Shown piece by piece: positions 56,901-64,000 of a stretch of 64,000 nt of DNA. Below the pieces are notes generated by a model, which was not told the origin of the DNA, ran no database searches, and saw only the letters and a program-made list of their open reading frames with translations. This DNA is from Omphiscola glabra. Lineage: Eukaryota; Mollusca; Gastropoda; Lymnaeidae. The translations under genes were made by a program, and so were the position numbers. Position 1 is the first letter of the stretch. Every line of letters begins with the position of its first letter. Location: positions 3,150,512 through 3,214,511 of the forward strand of contig OZ024809.1 of assembly GCA_964017045.1 (NCBI GenBank), given 5' to 3'.

Positions 56901-59900
56901 TATGATTCATTTTTCTCAAAATCTACATGTTCAATTGTTTTAAAATTGTGAATACTTGTTTCAATATGGTTTAAGAGTATGGTGACAGAGCAGGTTAGCT
57001 TAAAAATGATCATGGAAAAAATATATTTTTACTAAAAGTGGTATTTTTAAAGAAAAAATTGTGCGGCCAAAAAAAAACTTAACAGCACCAATAGGACAGG
57101 AAGAAAAAATAATCGGCTATCTTTTGACCCAAAGTTTCAATGTTATCATGTTTAGTAGGCTTATGGCTAATTAAATGCAAAATTTGAGACCTGTAGCTGC
57201 TGTGACTTTTATATAAAACACTTCCAATGATTCCCATGATTTTACCATCTCGACCCCCATTATGCTCCGCTGGAGTAAAATTCTTGAAAATAATTAAATT
57301 TCTCCACCATATTTTGCTTATCTAAGCACATATACATAATATAAAAACTTTAAACATGTTAAAATGTTAATAATTTAGAAAATGAAAATGAGGGTAGTTG
57401 ACCCCCTTAACTTACAATATTTGTTAAAAAATTATTGATGTTTAAATTTTTTTTGTATCTATGATTACTCATATTTTATACCCCAAAACAAGTTTGGGCA
57501 AATGAGGATCAGTTTGTTTTTTTCAGACAACCCTACCTACCCACCAAACACATTTAGGAGATTTTCTACACATTATCAAAATCAATAAAAACTAATAAAT
57601 GGTTTTATTTTATTGGTCTAAGCAAAATAGATCCTTTATTTAAAAAAAAACTGGGTAGCCAGTCTTTAGTAAAGTAATTTTTTTTACAATAATTGATAAT
57701 AGGGAATGGATATGTTACACTTCTCAGCCCCAATGATGTATCAAAAAAACTTAACTGGGAATATCACCTTGACGTCTACTGAATGTGTATTCATATTTTC
57801 AAAGCTTAAGATTACAAAATATCAATTTATTTTTTCCAGCTCAACCGTGTGAAAGCTGTAGAAAAAGAAATGGAAAACCTGGAAGGTCCTAAAAATGAAG
57901 CTGTGGAGTTTCTTCTTGTGGAAAATGAGTTTGTGAGACTCAAGAACAAGATGTATCAGAAGTACATGTAAGTGAATGAGTTATTCCAATGATTGTATGT
58001 GTGTGTGTTTGTTATTTTGTTAGGAAATTAGTAAAACACAATAAGGTTAAACCTGATAAAAGGAACGCAACAAAACAACGAACGTGTCGGCAGGAAGCCT
58101 TCATCCAAGAACAAACAGAAAAAGGAATAAAATTAAAAAATGTATAAAAGATTTGTGCAATCTTTTGCTGCCCTCTTGGACACTACTTCTAAGCTAAGTG
58201 CTACATTATATTTTTTTGATACATTTTTTAATTTTATTCGTTTTTCTGTTTGTTGTTTTGTTGCGTTCCTTTTATCAGGTTTAACCTTACTGTGTTTTAC
58301 TAATTTTTCTATTGCGCTAACCTGATTGCAGTCTCCCCCATTATTACCTTTTTTGTTATTTTGTTTTGTTCTTGAACTTAATATTTAAAAAGAAAGACAG
58401 GACTCAAGCTTTTGTGTTGATACACTGATGGGACCATCTTGTGGACCAAACATCAAGTTGTTTGTTGTTGAGATTTGGTGAATATTGGGACTAATTGACC
58501 GGCCTTGCTAAAAAAGTGGACTAGATGTAGATTCAGGATGACATCATTCACTTCATTGTGCAACAACAGGGTCGATCTTCTTTTTGAGGATTTTTACAGT
58601 ATATTGTGATGTTGCAGATATTATCGCACAATAATATTGGATAATATCGGATATTGCAAACTTTTGTCAGTGTTGAGCTACCTGTAAATAGAAGACACTC
58701 AAATTTTGTAAGCAATTTTCTTTTCACATCATGAACACATTTGAGGGGTGGAAAGATAAAATTAGACAATTCATTTTTGAGTAGGCACCCTAGACGGTGT
58801 ACATGATCTTGATTTATTTATTCTCAACAGCATGGAGTGTACTGAGAATGAAACTAAAGCCCAGGCAGAGTGTGACAAGGTGAATGAAACCATGAAAAAT
58901 TACAAAGAAAAGCTCGGGAGTGTAATTGAGAACAAGAATCTGAAGACAAAGGAGTACAATAAAGTTAGGAAGTATGTAAACTTGTCATTGTATCTTAAAA
59001 TATTCCATTTAAAATGTCCGCCTTTGGCTTGTGCTGGTTTTATTGTCATTGATGCTTTTGGTGAATTGTTTTCCTTGGGTTGGATCTTTGACAGCCAGTG
59101 TCTAACGTGTCTTAGATTTGGGTGATACCATAGAAGCACTATAGAGAAATGACCACCCTGTCTAGTTATTTGTTATCAATGGCTGTGAATTTGTACCAAC
59201 ATTCCCAAGAGTCTGTGTCTTGTGTCTTAGTTTATTTCTCAGCAAATGTTTTTAAACCCCTTTGATTTTTATACAATATTGAAATGTATGTGGTTAATAG
59301 TCATTTTGTATTTGTTCTACATTGCTGTAAGAAACTTCAAATTAACTATGTCTTTTCTTCAATAAATGACGAAAGGAAAAAAAATGGTGCTTAATTATTT
59401 GCCTCAAGACAGTATTGGTTTACAAGCTGAAGTTATATACTGTTAGGTTGGAATGTTTCTCACTAAATGATGATGATTTATTCTGTTTAATCATGTCCCA
59501 TGTCCTTGATTGTTTAGAGAATATGAGAAACTCCTGAAAGCCTCAGAGGACAGCAAAGAGAAGTTTGCAGAGACAGAGAGTCAAGATGCTAAGTGCCGAG
59601 AAGACATCAAGCTCAACAAGGCAAAGCTGAAAAAATTGGAGAAATCCCTGGAATCGGAAACTGCCAAGGTAAACTTTGGGTTTACTATATTATTTTTGTG
59701 GGTGCCCAGTCTTATAATTGCTCTTATTCATCACTAAGGGGTGTCTGTCCTAAACAAACTGGAATACATTTTTGAAATTTTGGACAGATGACTGAAAGAG
59801 AGCTAATGTTTAATATACAATTATTCTCAAGCATTCCTGTGACAACTGAAAAGAATGGCTAAATTTCTTAAATTCTCACATTTTTGTGTGTTTTTGTAGG

Positions 59901-62900
59901 TTGAAGAATTAAAACTTGTACCAGAGCAAGCGGAGCAGGCGTGTGCCGACCTTCAGAAGAAGTTGCAGAACTTGGAAAGGGCAAAGGAGAAAGAAGAGGA
60001 AAATGAGAAGGCGGTTATGGACAGTTTGAAGGATGAAACAAAGGTTACATCTTAGAACATACAAACATCCATTCCCAAACATTTCTTTGTCATTTATAAA
60101 TACATGTATCATTTAGATAAGAAAGCTGTTGCTTCTTCTAGAAATCCTTTCCACAAATCTTTTAAACTTTCTTTATAAAATGTTTTTTTTATACCATTTA
60201 CATTGTTTGAGATCTATAAAGAAAAACATATTACTCTTGTATCTTGATCTTTTTTATTCCTAGCCTTTAATTTTAAACTCTCCATAATTGGGATTGTTTC
60301 ATGGTTATAAAAAAATTCGTAGTCATCGAAATGTATTTATCATTAAGTCTCAGGGTCACACGACCGACTTGAATTTTAAAAAAAAAAATGGTGCCTTATT
60401 GAATTCATGGTAAATGATTTTAAAAAGAAAATGCATGCCATTATATGGAAAGACTATGAAGTTGTCTCATAAATAATAATTTTGTTCCTCAGGGCATACA
60501 AGAAGAAAAGAATGTTAAGGAAGCCCAGTTGCTGGCTCAACAAGGAGAGCTTAATGAGAGAAAATCAAAAGTAAGTTTACTTGTTTCTTCATTGGGTTGT
60601 ATTATTTAGGTTTTATTTTTAATAGCTTTAAGCCAGGGATGTCCTACCTTTTTGGCTTGCCTGGATCACATTCGAAGAAGCATTCATAACATACTAACTT
60701 TAACAGACAAACTTAAAATGCATAAAATTTATATTATTTTATAATCATTGAATTCTGTTTGTGTAACTTTTCTTCAGGGGAACAGGTATTTTAGTACCAG
60801 GATCCCAGGGGAATGGATACTTTAGTACCAGGAGCCCAGGGAATGGGTATTTTAGTACCAGGATCCCAGGGGAATGGGTATTTTAGTACCAGGATCCCAG
60901 GGGAATGGATACTTTAGTAACAGGAGCCCAGGGAATGGGTATTTTAGTACCAGGAGCCCTAGGTTCAAAGGGTTAAATTATTTAAAATTCTGTTTAAATT
61001 AATCAATTTGATAAGAAAATCAAATTATTATATTCCTTTTTGCCTTTTATAAAACGTGATCAGACATTATACTTAAATTTGAAAAAACAATTCTACTCTA
61101 AATTTGATGAATAATAAAAGAGCTCGAGATATTGTTTTATTTTGTTAGCTTCAAGTTGCTGAGTCTGAGCTTGATCTGTACACCAGTAGGCAGCAGTTGG
61201 AGTCCAAAAAGTTAGACGCAATCAAACAAAAATTAAAAGACTCTGAAGCCTCATTAGAAAAACGGCAACAGTGAGTCAATATTTCATGCGTTCTTGTAGT
61301 CTTTGAACAGAATTGTCAAAAAATTATTATTATTTTTAATTTTAGATGCACATGTAGTTCATAGATGCCAAGTTATTTTAGTTTATAGGTGCCAAGTTAT
61401 TTTCATTTATCTATTGATTCATCATTTTTGTGCAGAGATGCGAAACGACATGAAGAGGAAATTCCCAAAGTGGAAGCCAACTTGGCCACTGCAAAGGAAG
61501 CTCTGCAGCAATTAAGTAAGGCAGAGGCTGCATGTGAGGAAAAGGTATAATTGAATTTGTTCTCTTTTAAGTAAGACTTTTATAACAAATACTACATTGT
61601 TTAAGGCCCACAATTTTCCATGTATTGTATGTCAAAAAATGAATTTAAATTTGTAGAAGGCTTTAAGACTTTGCTAGTTTAAATCCAGCGGCAAAGTAAT
61701 AAGTGCTGGAAATTTGTTTTGTTAAATTTTGTTTTTTGTTTGGTTACATTACAGTCAGTACAAATTGACAGTTAACATCAGAATAATTCTATTAAAATCC
61801 TGCAATATAAAATGAATGTCTTACTAATTTTTAAATTATGTAACCAGCTTTCATGTAATTCTATCTTTTTGTTTTTATGTGTGGTTGTTAAATTAATCAC
61901 CTTTATTCTTAACATTAACTCAGCGTAACAAACTCAGAGGGCAAGTAGAGGAGGCCAAGAGCTCAATGGCCGCCTCAAAGAGCAAGAATCGCGTGTTGGA
62001 TGCTCTAATGGCAGAAAAAAAGAAAGGAACACTTCCTGGAATTTATGGCAGATTGGTAAGTTCATGGTGTCCGATTCTTACACACTACCCACCACACACA
62101 AATGTCTGGTAAGTTAATAGTGTCCAATCATAACACAACATACAGCTGAAACCACGCACATACGCACATCTGGTAGATTATTACTGTCAAAATAAATACA
62201 CTTCCTAGCATAGTCCATATGTAACAATCTGTGTAACAGGAATTAGTCTGTAATATTGTTGATAAAATGAGATCCAGTAGTATTCTATATTTTTACTGTC
62301 ACCTCATTTGCAAAATATCCTAATGAGGAGTCCAACTTCTCTGATAATATTTGAATGATTAATAGCAGTTGGCAATGAAAGTAAATTACTTTCGCTACAT
62401 AAAACTAACATGGAAAGAAATTTTAGCTCAACAAATCAAAATTAACTTTGTTTTGTTAAAAGGGTGATCTCGGTGCCATTGATGCCCATTATGATGTCGC
62501 CATTTCGACTGCTTGTGGAAGCTTGGATCATATAGTGGTGGACAATATCGACACAGGCAAGCGCTGCATTGAGTTCTTGAAGCGCAACAACATTGGCCAG
62601 GGCCATTTCATATTGTTGGACAAGATGGAAGTGTGGCGCGCTGAGACCAAGAAAAAAATTATAACGTAGGATGTTAATTTAAATAATTCATCCATTTTAG
62701 AGCTGTTGTCATAGTTTATCACCCCGACATTTAAGTTCTTGTATATTATTTTTAAGTATAAATGGTAAATAGATTTTATGAAGAAAGACATGTTAAAAAA
62801 ACCAAGGAAACATCAATGATGAAAAAAATCACATGGCTTCTTTTAATTTTTGAAATAATAATGTACAGTTGGCATTTTTTCATTATATCAATCTTGATCT

Positions 62901-63159
62901 TTAAACAATTATTGTAATTGCACTAGTAGAAGAAAACCAACCCATTTTCTAAAACCAACCTTTTGCTGTTGCAGGCCTGAAAATGTACCTCGATTGTTTG
63001 ATTTGGTGAAAGTGAAGGAAGAAGCACTTAAGACGTGCTTCTACTATGCCTTGAGAAACACACTCGTTGCCAAGGAGATAGACCAGGGCACACGGATAGC
63101 TTATGGTAAAACAAGATACAGGGTGGTGACGCTCAAGGGAGAGCTGATAGAGTTAACAG
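50869..63159 (+). CDS. SMC4: Structural maintenance of chromosomes protein 4 (condensin), 15 exons, 3' part missing
   Basis: SMC4 pairs with SMC2 as the ATPase core of condensin I and II, which compact mitotic chromosomes in the nucleus. Exons: 50869-50965, 51641-51783, 52481-52675, 53052-53231, 53341-53505, 57840-57967, 58831-58971, 59518-59668, 59900-60043, 60493-60570, 61149-61270, 61436-61544, 61924-62055, 62463-62665 and 62975-63159. All junctions are GT-AG and phases agree, giving about 724 residues. In order: an acidic N-terminus (1-50); the ABC N-lobe with Walker A GPNGSGKSN (87-95, Lys93) and Q-loop LQGEVEQI (Gln205); coiled coil (about 260-585); and most of the hinge (from about 590, GRLGDLGAID). 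The FGYRANKIRSKK and GIDLDHNRFLI segments identify SMC4 rather than other SMCs. The family is about 1300 residues, so over 40 percent lies beyond 64000. Intron 5 is 4.3 kb because of an inserted transposon. Confidence 0.96.
51641..51783 (+). CDS. SMC4: SMC4 exon 2 (residues 33-80)
   Basis: Encodes RLMITQIVNENFKSYAGIQK, the first strand of the ABC head. Acceptor TTAG, donor GTAAGT at 51784. Confidence 0.95.
52481..52675 (+). CDS. SMC4: SMC4 exon 3 (residues 81-145), Walker A
   Basis: Encodes IIGPNGSGKSNVIDSMLFVF and GYRANKIRSKKISVLIHNS, with ATP-binding Lys93. Acceptor CAG, donor GTTTGT at 52676; a MITE lies 18 bp downstream of the donor. Confidence 0.95.
52694..52841. mobile_element. TA-flanked MITE in SMC4 intron 3
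   Basis: Ends CTGTATTTTCTGGTGTACAC and CGCCGGAAAATACCG are inverted relatives (CxGTATTTTCxGGxGTA). Each is followed by the sub-terminal ACGACTTTTTAACCCA or GGGGTCGCCTTATA type sequence. TA is found on both sides, the target of Tc1/mariner-like elements. It lies 18 bp from the splice donor. Confidence 0.65.
53052..53231 (+). CDS. SMC4: SMC4 exon 4 (residues 146-205)
   Basis: Encodes a 60-residue piece ending GIDLDHNRFLILQ, whose last residue is the Q-loop glutamine. Acceptor GCAG, donor GTACTT at 53232. Confidence 0.95.
53341..53505 (+). CDS. SMC4: SMC4 exon 5 (residues 206-260)
   Basis: Encodes GEVEQIAMMKPKALTEHEDG and LEFLEDIIGSNRF. Acceptor CTAG, donor GTAAGC at 53506. A transposon begins 40 bp after this exon. 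Confidence 0.96.
54111..54654 (+). other. Probable 5' UTR intron of the transposase gene
   Basis: ACG|GTAAGATT at 54111 is a good donor. A pyrimidine-rich tract ending TTACTTCAG at 54654 is a good acceptor, four bases before the transposase ATG. AT-rich throughout, with no coding frame. Confidence 0.5.
54659..56533 (+). CDS. Intact DDE-type transposase, Mutator-like domain
   Basis: A single uninterrupted frame of 624 codons. Residues 1-75 are basic (KLKRKRQTAMARAAK), likely DNA binding or nuclear targeting. Cysteines 107, 110, 111, 116, 125, 135 and 138 could bind zinc. The catalytic domain starts near 230: DIDVSYDGTWQTRGHKSKYG (Asp240 a likely catalytic residue, with the DGTWQxRG motif of Mutator-like transposases in invertebrates), VVSDGDTNT (Asp341) and TQNVNESIHSVIW (Glu513). 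The C-terminus is Lys/Arg/Glu-rich. Same strand as SMC4. The ATG lies four bases after an acceptor-like TTCAG, so a 5' UTR intron (54111-54654) probably precedes it. The intact frame implies recent insertion or selection. The exact superfamily is inferred from memory of the motif. Confidence 0.8.
   Translation: MPPTKEYTKSTAPRSKLKRKRQTAMARAAKLQKREISTDDLSPASSTTTIPASDIQDIQPESLQQGQSASKRKLAFFATNDSPIDSPLPTTYVAIETLQTLFTGLQCASCCSQSLCLQHDDKKNCGLAVYLQVFCSTCEEVKAETFTSPKSDRVHTLNRQAVAASLATGMGYAGLKNFSELMNVPVIHSKTYSQHTKVIFEQTASFSAKLLTESAQIVRKAYPEQVDNANSIIDIDVSYDGTWQTRGHKSKYGVGCIIENRTGLVVDFHVMSKYCHTCSNMGGRLMKINQARYDAWYQDHKSSCDINHYGSSGSMEQQAAVKMWARSLERHGFRYRSVVSDGDTNTIKAIHELDPYEGLTVEKRECVNHVAKRLGTALRNVVEVKKKQKITLGGNGKGKLIQSKIGKLQKYFTKAIRSNSTVPQMRKAIWATYNHCISTDEKPIHGDCPTGAASWCFYQRAASKGLPLGMHEKMSSTYLCPLVAEHIQPVFERMTQDDLLQRCIEGQTQNVNESIHSVIWSRCPKHLFIGRQRLEISVCIGVGEFNMGSKASQDFLTIINLKAGVQTHLLGKKRDSIRICKAQKSLENNEVLRRRLRKKAAEKEIERVELEEGGPQYIPGGADF
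57840..57967 (+). CDS. SMC4: SMC4 exon 6 (residues 261-303)
   Basis: Starts LNRVKAVEKEMENLEGPKNE; beginning of the first coiled-coil arm. Acceptor CCAG, donor GTAAGT at 57968. Confidence 0.93.
58025..58306. mobile_element. Fold-back (inverted repeat) element in SMC4 intron 6
   Basis: The left arm contains AAATTAGTAAAACACAATAA, GGTTAAACCTGATAAAAGGA and ACGCAACAAAACAAC. The right arm is its reverse complement with a few changes (GTTGTTTTGTTGCGTTCC, TTTTATCAGGTTTAACCTTA). A second inverted pair (AACAGAAAAAGGAATAAAAT / ATTTTATTCGTTTTTCTGTT) lies inside. The left arm carries about 35 extra bases. No coding capacity and no clear target duplication. Confidence 0.75.
58831..58971 (+). CDS. SMC4: SMC4 exon 7 (residues 303-350)
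   Basis: Coiled coil, MECTENETKAQAECDKVNET onward. Acceptor ACAG, donor GTATGT at 58972. Confidence 0.92.
59518..59668 (+). CDS. SMC4: SMC4 exon 8 (residues 350-400)
   Basis: Coiled coil, EYEKLLKASEDSKEKFAETE onward. Acceptor TTAG, donor GTAAAC at 59669. Confidence 0.93.
59900..60043 (+). CDS. SMC4: SMC4 exon 9 (residues 401-448)
   Basis: Coiled coil, VEELKLVPEQAEQACADLQK and KAVMDSLKDETK, aligned with the human VMDSLKQET segment. Acceptor GTAG, donor GTTACA at 60044. Confidence 0.92.
60493..60570 (+). CDS. SMC4: SMC4 exon 10 (residues 449-474)
   Basis: Coiled coil, GIQEEKNVKEAQLLAQQGEL onward. Acceptor TCAG, donor GTAAG at 60571. Confidence 0.9.
60632..60690. mobile_element. Possible hAT-like end in SMC4 intron 10
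   Basis: CAGGGATGTCCTACCTTTTT followed by GGC and GGATCACATTC resembles a widespread hAT terminus. The other end is not seen. Confidence 0.35.
60773..60962. repeat. 31-bp minisatellite in SMC4 intron 10, about 6 copies
   Basis: Unit close to GGAATGGGTATTTTAGTACC plus AGGATCCCAGG. Variants are ATGGATACT and AGGAGCCC. Confidence 0.92.
61149..61270 (+). CDS. SMC4: SMC4 exon 11 (residues 475-515)
   Basis: Coiled coil, LQVAESELDLYTSRQQLESK onward. Acceptor TTAG, donor GTGAGT at 61271. Confidence 0.92.
61436..61544 (+). CDS. SMC4: SMC4 exon 12 (residues 515-551)
   Basis: Coiled coil, DAKRHEEEIPKVEANLATAK onward. Acceptor GCAG, donor GTATAA at 61545. Confidence 0.92.
61924..62055 (+). CDS. SMC4: SMC4 exon 13 (residues 552-595)
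   Basis: Includes VEEAKSSMAASKSKNRVLDA and ends PGIYGRL at the edge of the hinge. Acceptor TCAG, donor GTAAG at 62056. Confidence 0.95.
62463..62665 (+). CDS. SMC4: SMC4 exon 14 (residues 596-663), hinge
   Basis: Begins GDLGAIDAHYDVAISTACGS, with LDHIVVDNIDTGKRCIEFLK. Acceptor AAAG, donor GTAGGA at 62666. Confidence 0.95.
62975..63159 (+). CDS. SMC4: SMC4 exon 15 (residues 663-725), hinge
   Basis: Encodes PENVPRLFDLVKVKEEALKT, LRNTLVAKEIDQGTRIAYGK and RVVTLKGELIELT. Donor GTAATA at 63160. The following exon is outside the window. Confidence 0.95.
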
Positions 63160-63317
63160 GTAATAAGTGAATCTATTTTTCCTTTGTCCTGGTTTATTCA
63201 AAATGAAAAGCCCTTTACTATTGAAAATGTAACAAGTATTAAAAAGAAACATACACAAAAATTTTAAACATCTTAATTCAGATATATTTCTTCCTAAAAC
63301 AGAAATCTTTCTCCCCT

Positions 63318-63339
63318 CTCTCTCTCTCTCTCTCTCTCT
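63318..63339. repeat. CT microsatellite
   Basis: Run of CT dinucleotides in the last visible SMC4 intron. Confidence 0.9.
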
Positions 63340-63354
63340 TTGGAAAATGACATT

Positions 63355-63580
63355 ACAGTCGAACCCGCTTATCTCGACCTCGGTTAACTCGCCAACCCCG
63401 TTATGTCGACATTTTTGAAATGGAACCACCAAATTCTCTCTTTGTCTTAGCATCTTCTCCTCGGTTATGTCGATTCTTTTATGTCGCCGAACCCTGATAT
63501 CTCGAGCACAAAGGGTGGCCAAATTTGCCACTTAACTTCGGTTATCTCGATCGCCATGACCAATCGCCGGTTTTTTAAAC
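63355..63580. mobile_element. pogo/Tigger-like element end
   Basis: CAGTCGAACCCGCTTATCTC followed by GACCTCGGTTAACTCG, CCCCGTTATGTCGAC, CTCGGTTATGTCGA and TTCGGTTATCTCGA. Repeated GGTTATxTCGA motifs after a CAGTCGAACC start are typical of pogo/Tigger-type termini. The other end is not visible before 64000. Confidence 0.6.
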
Positions 63581-64000
63581 AAGTTTTTCATAATTAAAAA
63601 TAATTTTAGAATGAACCTAGAAGTAATTTTAAAAAATATGTTTTAATTCGAGCTTTAAAAACCCGGTCGAGTCCATATTATAAATGATCATAATTTGCCG
63701 TGTGCAAAACGTTGTCATGGGCAGCCATTCACCGTCACTTGCATAATGGCTACATCGTGGTACTACGTCAGAGTTTCATTCATAAGTGTTTGCCGTGTGC
63801 AAAAGCTATTAAACCATTGGCCAGGGAAATCTCTAATTAAATAGTCATGTGCCAAAGTTGAAAGTTCAAAATAAGTAGTCCATAAATAGTATTTTAGTAA
63901 TAAGGGGATGCTTTGCCTTATATAAACTATATAATCATTGCGCAAGACACGATCAGCAGAATGAGGTCACAAAATGAGTAGGCTTTGTCCCTAGTAGAAA
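63581..64000. other. SMC4 intron, end of window
   Basis: Contains TTTGCCGTGTGCAAAA-like sequence twice (near 63695 and 63789). No exon seen; the next SMC4 exon must lie beyond 64000. Confidence 0.45.

Larger units (their letters stand above)
53545..57406 (+). mobile_element. 3.9-kb DNA transposon in SMC4 intron 5, TTAA-flanked
   Basis: TTAA at 53541-53544 and 57407-57410 borders ends GGGGATCCACGGGTC and GGTAGTTGACCCCC (inverted: GGGGGTCAACTACC). The ends match only over the first few bases and a GGGTC/GACCC core, so the inverted repeats are weak. TTAA duplication is used by the Kolobok and piggyBac superfamilies. The transposase inside is not piggyBac-like, so Kolobok or a relative is the better guess. 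The element contains a leader with a probable intron, the 624-codon gene, and about 870 bp of AT-rich 3' sequence with a T24 run at 56667. Confidence 0.7.

Noticed and set aside
1..64000. tRNA or rRNA genes
   Set aside because: I looked for tRNA box A/B-like or rRNA-like stretches while reading and saw none I could support; a covariance-model scan was not possible.

Overview
This is a window of animal nuclear DNA. It is AT-rich, its genes are split by many GT-AG introns, and it is full of minisatellites and transposon remains. The two host genes match animal proteins closely. The mix of LINE ends, hAT, Merlin, piggyBac-like and SPIN-like elements fits an invertebrate. I favour a mollusc, possibly a gastropod because SPIN-type hAT elements have been reported from a pond snail, but the sequence does not prove this.

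Two host genes lie head to head, and both run off the window. On the minus strand, from 19725 down to base 1, is UXS1 (UDP-glucuronate decarboxylase, a type II Golgi enzyme making UDP-xylose). Ten exons joined by in-phase GT-AG junctions give 314 residues; the C-terminal part lies beyond base 1. On the plus strand, from 50869 to 63159, is SMC4 (condensin ATPase). Fifteen exons give about 724 residues: the N-terminal ABC half-head with Walker A and Q-loop, the first coiled coil, and most of the hinge. The rest lies beyond 64000. The genes share no pathway. About 31 kb separates the visible coding starts, and I found no convincing host coding exon there.

Region by region. 1-19.7 kb: UXS1 exons separated by introns that carry at least a dozen unrelated tandem arrays (periods 13, 17, 22, 23, 26, 28, 30 and 45 bp among others), a piggyBac-like remnant and SPIN-like MITEs. 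19.7-31 kb: two LINE 3' ends, a 27-bp array, a roughly 1-kb element with related ends, a 2-kb array of a 46-bp unit and a 1.7-kb array of a 23-bp unit. 31-43 kb: mostly featureless AT-rich DNA with a decayed RTE-like LINE, a 55-bp array and a 30-bp array. 43-50.1 kb: a dense transposon graveyard, including two sister LINE ends (one inside a hAT transposase remnant), MITEs with clear target-site duplications, and a stack at 48.3-50.1 kb in which a MITE sits inside a SPIN-like element with a frameshifted Merlin element next to it. 50.1-64 kb: SMC4. Its fifth intron holds a 3.9-kb DNA transposon with an uninterrupted 624-codon transposase gene, the only apparently intact mobile-element gene in the window. 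Other SMC4 introns hold a TA-flanked MITE, a fold-back repeat, a 31-bp array and a pogo-like end.

The long open frames inside tandem arrays (up to 620 codons) come from repeat units that lack stop codons, and I do not annotate them as genes. I did not find a clearly new functional system. The best leads are the intact transposase in SMC4, the SPIN-like copies, and the number and structure of the minisatellites in UXS1 introns.
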